Positions 5,085 to 9,121 of a stretch of 9,121 bases of DNA are shown in pieces. Made by a program: the position numbers and the translations under genes. Positions within the stretch are counted from its first letter, which is position 1. Every line of letters begins with the position of its first letter. Source of the DNA: Endomicrobiia bacterium (lineage in GTDB: Bacteria > Elusimicrobiota > Endomicrobiia > Endomicrobiales > Endomicrobiaceae); the NCBI GenBank assembly GCA_025998355.1, contig BNVV01000049.1, positions 1 through 9,121 on the forward strand, in the 5' to 3' direction. The notes under the pieces were generated by a model. It worked only from the letters and a program-made list of their open reading frames with translations. It did not search any database and was not told where the DNA came from.

Positions 5085-6821
5085 TTACCCGTTCATTCTA
5101 ATCAACATGTCGTCAAGAGATGCTCCGACAGGAACCATCGGGAAAATATTCTCTTCTCTTTCAACCCGTATATCAAGAACAACTGGAGCCTTTATCTCTA
5201 GCATCTTTTTTAAAGCAGGTTCAACATCTTTTTTACGAGTTACACGCATCCCTAAAACACCGTAACTCTCAGCCCACTTTACGAAATCAGGTATATAAAC
5301 AGGACACCTGTCTTCGCTTGGACTATTGCACCACTCAGGACATCCTTTACGTCTAGCCAAACAACTATGAGAATATCTCTTGTTATAAAACATTTCTTGC
5401 CATTGACGAACATTACCAAGATATTGATTGTTAAATATAACAACTTTAATATTGATATCATTTGAAACCACAACAGCCATCTCCTGCATACTCATCTGAA
5501 AAGAACCGTCACCGGTTATAACTATAACTTCCTTATCAGGATTGCCGAATTTTGCCCCTATGCCTGCCGGAAAACCAAACCCCATAGCGCCAAGCCCACC
5601 AGAAGTTAAAAACAAACGAGAATGCCTTGCCTTATAATACTGCGCCGACCACATTTGATGCTGTCCGACGTCAGTTGGAATAATTGCCTCGCCTTGCACG
5701 AGTTCTGAAATTTTTTCAACTACATACTGCGGATGAAGTTTGTCATCGTTTCTGTCATAAGATAAAGGACATTCTGCTTTCCATTCGTCAATCGTTTTAA
5801 GCCAATCTCTTCTTTTCTTTTTATCTATTAAAGACAACATTGCCCTTAAAACTGTTTTCGCATCGCCTACTACTGGAATATCTACACCAATAACTTTTGA
5901 TATTGCTGTAGGATCTATATCAACATGAACTATTTTTGCATTTTTTGCAAAATCACATACTTTGCCTGTACATCTGTCATCAAATCTTGCGCCGACAGCT
6001 ATAATAACGTCAGCTGCCTGTATGGCTTTGTTTGCGCAGAAAGTGCCGTGCATTCCAAGCATTCCCAAGCTTAAATTCGTATCACAAGGATACGCGCCTA
6101 CGGCAAGCAAAGTATTTGTAACCGGAATATCAGCTTTTTGTGATATTTCAACAATTTCTCTTTCCGCACCGGAAACAACAACCCCCGTCCCTATATAAAG
6201 AACGGGTTTTTGGCTGTTATTTATGATTTCGGCAGTTTTTTTAATCTGTCCGTGATGTCCTTCGTAAGTAGGTTTATACGAACGTATTTCAACTTTACTT
6301 GGGTAAGTAAATTCGCAAACCTCACGTTGAATATCAATGGGAATATCAACTAAAACAGGTCCTGGCCTTCCTGTAGTTGCAATATAAAATGCCTCTTTTA
6401 TGGTCATTGCCAAACACTTTACGTCTTTAACCAAAAAGTTATGCTTTGTTACAGGTCTTGTAATACCTGTAGTATCAGCCTCTTGAAATGCGTCTTGTCC
6501 TATTACGTTCGTTGCAACCTGCCCAGTAATTGCAACCATAGGCACAGAATCCATATAGGCAACACCAAGCCCTGTAACTATATTTGTAGCTCCCGGTCCT
6601 GAGGTAACTATACATACGCCAGGGTTACCTGTAGAACGGGCATATCCATCAGCCATATAGGCAGCGCCCTGTTCGTGTCTTGTCAAAATAAAATTTAACT
6701 TCGATCCATGAATCGCGTCAAATATCGGTAAAGCTTGCCCGCCGGGAAGTCCAAAAACTATCTTGACATTTTCCTTTAATAAGCTTTCTACCAAAATCTG
6801 AGCTCCAGTTTTCTGTTGCAT
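5085..6821 (-). CDS. ilvB: Acetohydroxyacid synthase large (catalytic) subunit
   Basis: 578 residues, normal to slightly long. It condenses pyruvate with pyruvate or 2-oxobutyrate using thiamine diphosphate, Mg2+ and FAD. The N-terminal domain (about 3-170) has catalytic E50 in TRHEQGAAYMADGYAR. The central FAD-binding domain has R279 in GARFDDR and HVDIDP at 299-304. The C-terminal domain binds thiamine diphosphate through GDGS (437-440) to NN (464-465). Active-site W474 (VRQWQ) is present, but residue 470, Met in E. coli AHAS II (M460), is Asn here. After RYS (482-484) an insertion of about 20 residues carries four cysteines (C487, C494, C498, C506) before PDF. The ribosome site is AAGGT 5 bases before ATG. 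It follows ilvD after 265 bp; its partner ilvN is 644 bp away. Confidence 0.97.
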   Translation of the reverse strand: MQQKTGAQILVESLLKENVKIVFGLPGGQALPIFDAIHGSKLNFILTRHEQGAAYMADGYARSTGNPGVCIVTSGPGATNIVTGLGVAYMDSVPMVAITGQVATNVIGQDAFQEADTTGITRPVTKHNFLVKDVKCLAMTIKEAFYIATTGRPGPVLVDIPIDIQREVCEFTYPSKVEIRSYKPTYEGHHGQIKKTAEIINNSQKPVLYIGTGVVVSGAEREIVEISQKADIPVTNTLLAVGAYPCDTNLSLGMLGMHGTFCANKAIQAADVIIAVGARFDDRCTGKVCDFAKNAKIVHVDIDPTAISKVIGVDIPVVGDAKTVLRAMLSLIDKKKRRDWLKTIDEWKAECPLSYDRNDDKLHPQYVVEKISELVQGEAIIPTDVGQHQMWSAQYYKARHSRLFLTSGGLGAMGFGFPAGIGAKFGNPDKEVIVITGDGSFQMSMQEMAVVVSNDINIKVVIFNNQYLGNVRQWQEMFYNKRYSHSCLARRKGCPEWCNSPSEDRCPVYIPDFVKWAESYGVLGMRVTRKKDVEPALKKMLEIKAPVVLDIRVEREENIFPMVPVGASLDDMLIRMNG

Positions 6822-6949
6822 AATTTACCTTCCCTAAGCGCATATAATTTTTTTAACACTGCACTTTATGACCAACTAACTTATGTATTTGGTGTTCGCG
6901 CTTTTTAGATTTTCGAGGAAGTTTCGGCTGTTTTGTAAGGGGCAATATT

Positions 6950-7135
6950 TTGAAATATTTACCAAAAAACAAACCAAATTTACCAAAAAGGAGCATAGCC
7001 AGCAAGGTTAGCTCAAAAAGCGCACCAGAAACGGCTGTTCTCTCAAAGACACATTGCGCTCTGCCAACAAAACTAACCTTTTCATACTATTTTAAAACAG
7101 CGCCGGTGTCAGCTGATTGCACTAGTTTGGCATAA
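6950..7135 (+). CDS. Doubtful small basic plus-strand ORF antisense to the ilvD-ilvB junction
   Basis: A 61-codon frame beginning with TTG; AAGGGG lies 7 bases upstream. The product is rich in Lys, Ser, Pro and Thr (starts [15 protein letters not shown]) and has no domain I recognise. The last 16 codons overlap the 3' end of ilvD, whose coding signal is far stronger. It is listed because its start region resembles that of the frame at 8868 (TTG with AAGGG at the same distance). Most likely it is not a gene. Confidence 0.15.
   Translation: MKYLPKNKPNLPKRSIASKVSSKSAPETAVLSKTHCALPTKLTFSYYFKTAPVSADCTSLA
6957..6989. repeat. 12-bp direct repeat with 21-bp period upstream of ilvB
   Basis: ATTTACCAAAAA occurs at 6957-6968 and 6978-6989. 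The 21-bp spacing is two turns of the helix, which suits paired protein binding, but it is also seven codons of the plus-strand frame. It lies about 135-170 bp upstream of the ilvB start. Confidence 0.6.
7004..7080. repeat. Nested inverted repeat just after ilvD
   Basis: AAGGTTAG (7004-7011) pairs with CTAACCTT (7073-7080); inside, AGCGCA (7019-7024) pairs with TGCGCT (7055-7060). Transcribed from ilvD toward ilvB this would fold into one long two-step hairpin. No T-run follows closely, so it is not a clear terminator; it may protect the message end or act as a leader structure for ilvB. Confidence 0.55.
7008..7085 (-). CDS. Possible 25-residue leader peptide between ilvD and ilvB
   Basis: ATG at 7085-7083 begins one base after the ilvD stop codon, and the frame ends at TAA 7008, inside the right arm of the inverted repeat at 7004-7080. 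Nine of 25 residues are Leu or Val, including LVLL near the start and FLVRFL near the end. The position suggests translation coupled to ilvD termination. However, there is no ribosome site, no long run of Ile/Leu/Val codons as in classical ilv attenuators, and no clear terminator hairpin with a T-run after it. Chance is quite possible. Confidence 0.2.
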   Translation of the reverse strand: MKRLVLLAERNVSLREQPFLVRFLS

Positions 7136-8736
7136 CGAGCCATACAACCAGTTTTAATTTTTGGCTCAGGCTTAACAGCCTTTACAATTCTTCCCTTTAT
7201 TTCTTCGTCTGTTAATTCAACATTTAACGTTCTTTCTGGTATATTTATATTTATAACATCACCATCGTTAATTGCAGCTATAGTTCCACCTGCCGCCGCT
7301 TCCGGAGAAATATGCCCTATACATGGACCTCTTGTCCCTCCGGAAAAGCGTCCGTCGGTAAGAAGAGCTACACAGTCACTTAATCCCATTCCATGCAACG
7401 CGCTTGTGGGACCGAGCATTTCTCTCATGCCGGGTCCACCTGCGGGACCTTCGTACCTTATAACAACAACGTCACCCGCTACAATTTTATTATCAAGTAT
7501 AGATTTCATAGCGTCATCTTCAGAATTAAACACGCGCGCTTTACCTGAAAAAACTTTCATCTTTTCGCTTACCGCCGCCTGCTTTACAACAGCGCCGTTA
7601 GGAGCAATATTGCCTCTCAACACCGCAATACCACCTTCATGTTTATATGGATTATTTGCTCTTATAATATCTTCATCTAAAATTTTTGATGATTTTGCAA
7701 TTTCAACTATGTCGGGACCCGTTACCGTTTTAGAATGAGCCAAGTTATCCTGAACTGCAAATAATACGGCAGACACACCGCCAGCATTATCCAAATCTTC
7801 CATGTAGTGGTCACCTGCTGGTTCCAAGCATACAATTTGAGGAGTCTTTTTGGAAATTTCGTCAAACAATTCCAACGGCAGTTTTATTCCCGCTTCATTT
7901 GCTATAGCTGGAAGATGTAAAACTGTATTTGTGGAACCGCCTAAGGCCATGTCTAGAGTAATCGCATTTTTAAAAGCGTCTAATGTTAAAATATCACACG
8001 GTTTTATATTTGCTTTCACAAGTTCAACAACTCTTATCCCCGACTCATAAGCGATTCTTTTTTTATTTGCACTTACAGCAAGAGCAGTAGCACACCCTTG
8101 TAAAGACATTCCCATTGTTTCCGTTAAACAAGCCATAGTATTTGCAGTGTACATTCCCTGGCAAGAGCCGGCGCCTGGACATGCAGCCATTTCCAATTCT
8201 GACAACTGATGTTCTGTAATTTTTCCCGCTTGAAACTGTCCCACTGCTTCAAATGTATCTCTGACCATAGAGCGTCTTTTCTTTTCATACATTCCAGTCA
8301 TCATGGCGCCTGCAGTAACAACAATGGCAGGTATATTAAGTCTTGCAGCAGCCATGAGCATACCAGGTGTAACTTTATCACAATTTGATAAAAGAACAAG
8401 CCCGTCTAGCATATGAGCATTAGAAACTATTTCTACTAAATCAGCAATTATTTCTCTTGAGCCCAACGAATAGTGCATGCCACTGTGCCCCATAGCTATA
8501 CCATCGCATACAGCAGGAGCACCAAAAATAAAAGGAACTCCGCCTCCTGCGGCAATACCTCTTTCTATATATCTCTCCAAATCACGCATTGCAACATGCC
8601 CGGGTACCAAATCCGAAAAAGACGAAGCAATGCCTATAAAAGGCTTGTTCAAATCTTTTGGGCTTATTCCTGTGGCATACAACAAACATCTATTAGGCGC
8701 TCTTAGCGCACTTTTCTTTATTTGATCGCTTCTCAT
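7087..8736 (-). CDS. ilvD: Dihydroxyacid dehydratase
   Basis: 549 residues, typical of the shorter bacterial form. It dehydrates 2,3-dihydroxy acids to 2-oxo acids using an iron-sulfur cluster and Mg2+, the third step of valine and isoleucine synthesis. Cluster cysteines are C119 (SNCDK) and C192 with C186 (CPGAGSC). The first cysteine of the [2Fe-2S] type (a P-C-N motif) is replaced by PGH at 45-47, as in E. coli IlvD, so an oxygen-sensitive [4Fe-4S]-type enzyme is likely. Other family marks are [11 protein letters not shown] (77-87), [15 protein letters not shown] (265-279), [10 protein letters not shown] (428-437) and [20 protein letters not shown] (461-480) with the catalytic Ser in GRFSGG. 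GGAGG sits 5 bases before the ATG. It is the first gene of the ilv series. Confidence 0.97.
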   Translation of the reverse strand: MRSDQIKKSALRAPNRCLLYATGISPKDLNKPFIGIASSFSDLVPGHVAMRDLERYIERGIAAGGGVPFIFGAPAVCDGIAMGHSGMHYSLGSREIIADLVEIVSNAHMLDGLVLLSNCDKVTPGMLMAAARLNIPAIVVTAGAMMTGMYEKKRRSMVRDTFEAVGQFQAGKITEHQLSELEMAACPGAGSCQGMYTANTMACLTETMGMSLQGCATALAVSANKKRIAYESGIRVVELVKANIKPCDILTLDAFKNAITLDMALGGSTNTVLHLPAIANEAGIKLPLELFDEISKKTPQIVCLEPAGDHYMEDLDNAGGVSAVLFAVQDNLAHSKTVTGPDIVEIAKSSKILDEDIIRANNPYKHEGGIAVLRGNIAPNGAVVKQAAVSEKMKVFSGKARVFNSEDDAMKSILDNKIVAGDVVVIRYEGPAGGPGMREMLGPTSALHGMGLSDCVALLTDGRFSGGTRGPCIGHISPEAAAGGTIAAINDGDVININIPERTLNVELTDEEIKGRIVKAVKPEPKIKTGCMARYAKLVQSADTGAVLK

Positions 8737-8794
8737 GCACGCCTCCCTACTCCATACACCTATTTTTTACTTATTAAGTTTTCGTATTTACCGT

Positions 8795-8829
8795 GCTAAT
8801 ATTTTAGCCGCCTTGCAAAACAACGTCAG
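8795..8829 (-). promoter_or_regulatory. Candidate ilvD promoter with a palindrome over the -10
   Basis: Minus-strand CTGACG (8824-8829, four of six) and TAAAAT (8801-8806, five of six) are 17 bp apart. GCTAA and TTAGC arms (8795-8808) surround the -10, which could be an operator. The leader to ilvD would be about 55-60 nt, ending in the strong GGAGG site. Confidence 0.45.
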
Positions 8830-8867
8830 TTACCAAAACAAGCTCAAAAATTGACAAGGGCTTAGCT

Positions 8868-9121
8868 TTGAGAGTTTTTGGACAAAACTGTCAAAGCAAC
8901 CTTTTGAGTAAAGTTTCTTTGGTAAAATTAAAGATAAAAGAGCTTTGCGCTGTCTCCTTTGAGTTTCCTAAAAAAACAAAGAACTTTATCCAAGGAACGC
9001 AAGTAATTTTGAACTTTTTGCAAATCAAGCCTTTGAGCGATGTTTGCTTTTTGATGGCAAATGAGCAAGAGTTTCGCAAAGCAAAAATTCAAAAGAAAGT
9101 TACAACGCACAAAGTATTTTG
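8868..9121 (+). CDS. Possible partial plus-strand ORF, divergent from ilvD, open to the right edge
   Basis: The frame is open from the TAG at 8805 to the end of the window, 104 codons without a stop. I place a possible start at TTG 8868 because AAGGG is 7 bases upstream; there is no ATG until LMANEQEF near 9050. The product is basic and hydrophobic with a natural-looking mix of residues (for example FIQGTQVILNFLQIKPLSD). Two minus-strand frames of about 60 codons overlap it, so the coding strand is uncertain. Imperfect palindromic pairs also occur (9007-9021 with 9081-9094; TTTGCTTT 9043-9050 with AAAGCAAA 9078-9085), which would suit a repetitive non-coding element instead. No family recognised. 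Confidence 0.3.
   Translation, partial: MRVFGQNCQSNLLSKVSLVKLKIKELCAVSFEFPKKTKNFIQGTQVILNFLQIKPLSDVCFLMANEQEFRKAKIQKKVTTHKVF

Noticed and set aside
5041..5356. Plus-strand frames of 74 and 78 codons over the ilvB 3' end
   Set aside because: They are antisense to the conserved IlvB C-terminus, with no independent signal.
7406..7738. 110-codon plus-strand frame inside ilvD
   Set aside because: It is antisense to the highly conserved dehydratase coding sequence; a shadow frame.
8891..9110. Minus-strand frames of 62 and 60 codons at the right edge
   Set aside because: The two frames overlap each other and a longer plus-strand frame, and neither has a ribosome site or recognisable motif; not annotated as genes.
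1..9121. CRISPR array, tRNA, rRNA, complete insertion sequence or phage genes
   Set aside because: No regularly spaced repeats, cloverleaf, ribosomal RNA motifs or transposase/phage domains were seen on either strand.

Overview
The window is a low-GC bacterial segment in which every confidently called gene lies on the minus strand. Its core is a branched-chain amino acid block, read right to left: ilvD, ilvB, ilvN, ilvC. These encode dihydroxyacid dehydratase, the large and small subunits of acetohydroxyacid synthase, and ketol-acid reductoisomerase. Together they are the three shared enzymes that take pyruvate to 2-oxoisovalerate, or pyruvate plus 2-oxobutyrate to 2-oxo-3-methylvalerate. No transaminase (ilvE) or leucine-branch gene is visible.

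The host is not certain. Low GC, an E. coli-like oxygen-sensitive dehydratase type, long AT-rich spacers, several start-less or broken small reading frames and repeats between genes suggest an anaerobic or host-associated bacterium with some genome erosion. An Elusimicrobiota/Endomicrobium-like organism is my best guess, but this is inference only. The six confident genes cover 6162 of 9121 bases (about 68%), which is low for a free-living bacterium.

Layout: 1-340 holds two degenerate copies of a ~130-bp repeat, a long perfect inverted repeat and a C8T8 tract. 455-709 is a doubtful plus-strand small membrane ORF. 759-1262 and 1546-2322 are two GTG-started exported proteins of unknown function, one with a signal peptide and one a lipoprotein carrying a cysteine-rich motif. 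2323-2916 is a 594-bp spacer with interlocked inverted repeats, a third copy of part of the left-end repeat and zinc-knuckle-like mini ORFs. 2917-4440 is ilvC and ilvN, 30 bp apart. 4441-5084 is an unexpected 644-bp spacer between ilvN and ilvB. It holds a 41-codon ORF with a strong Shine-Dalgarno site, a promoter-like element with a palindrome in its spacer, and a 61-codon frame that has a strong Shine-Dalgarno site but no normal start codon. 5085-6821 is ilvB. 6822-7086 is a structured leader between ilvD and ilvB. 7087-8736 is ilvD with a plausible promoter just upstream. The right edge carries a plus-strand frame open for 104 codons to the end of the window.

The ilv enzymes show three specific oddities: a four-cysteine insertion in IlvB after the active-site mobile loop, Asn instead of the usual Met in that loop, and a cofactor loop in IlvC lacking the usual phosphate-binding serines. 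The arrangement suggests ilvB and ilvN/ilvC are transcribed at least partly separately, unlike the usual tightly coupled ilvBN. I do not see a complete new multi-gene system here. The strongest candidates for something undescribed are the ilvB-ilvN spacer and the interlocked repeat element downstream of ilvC.
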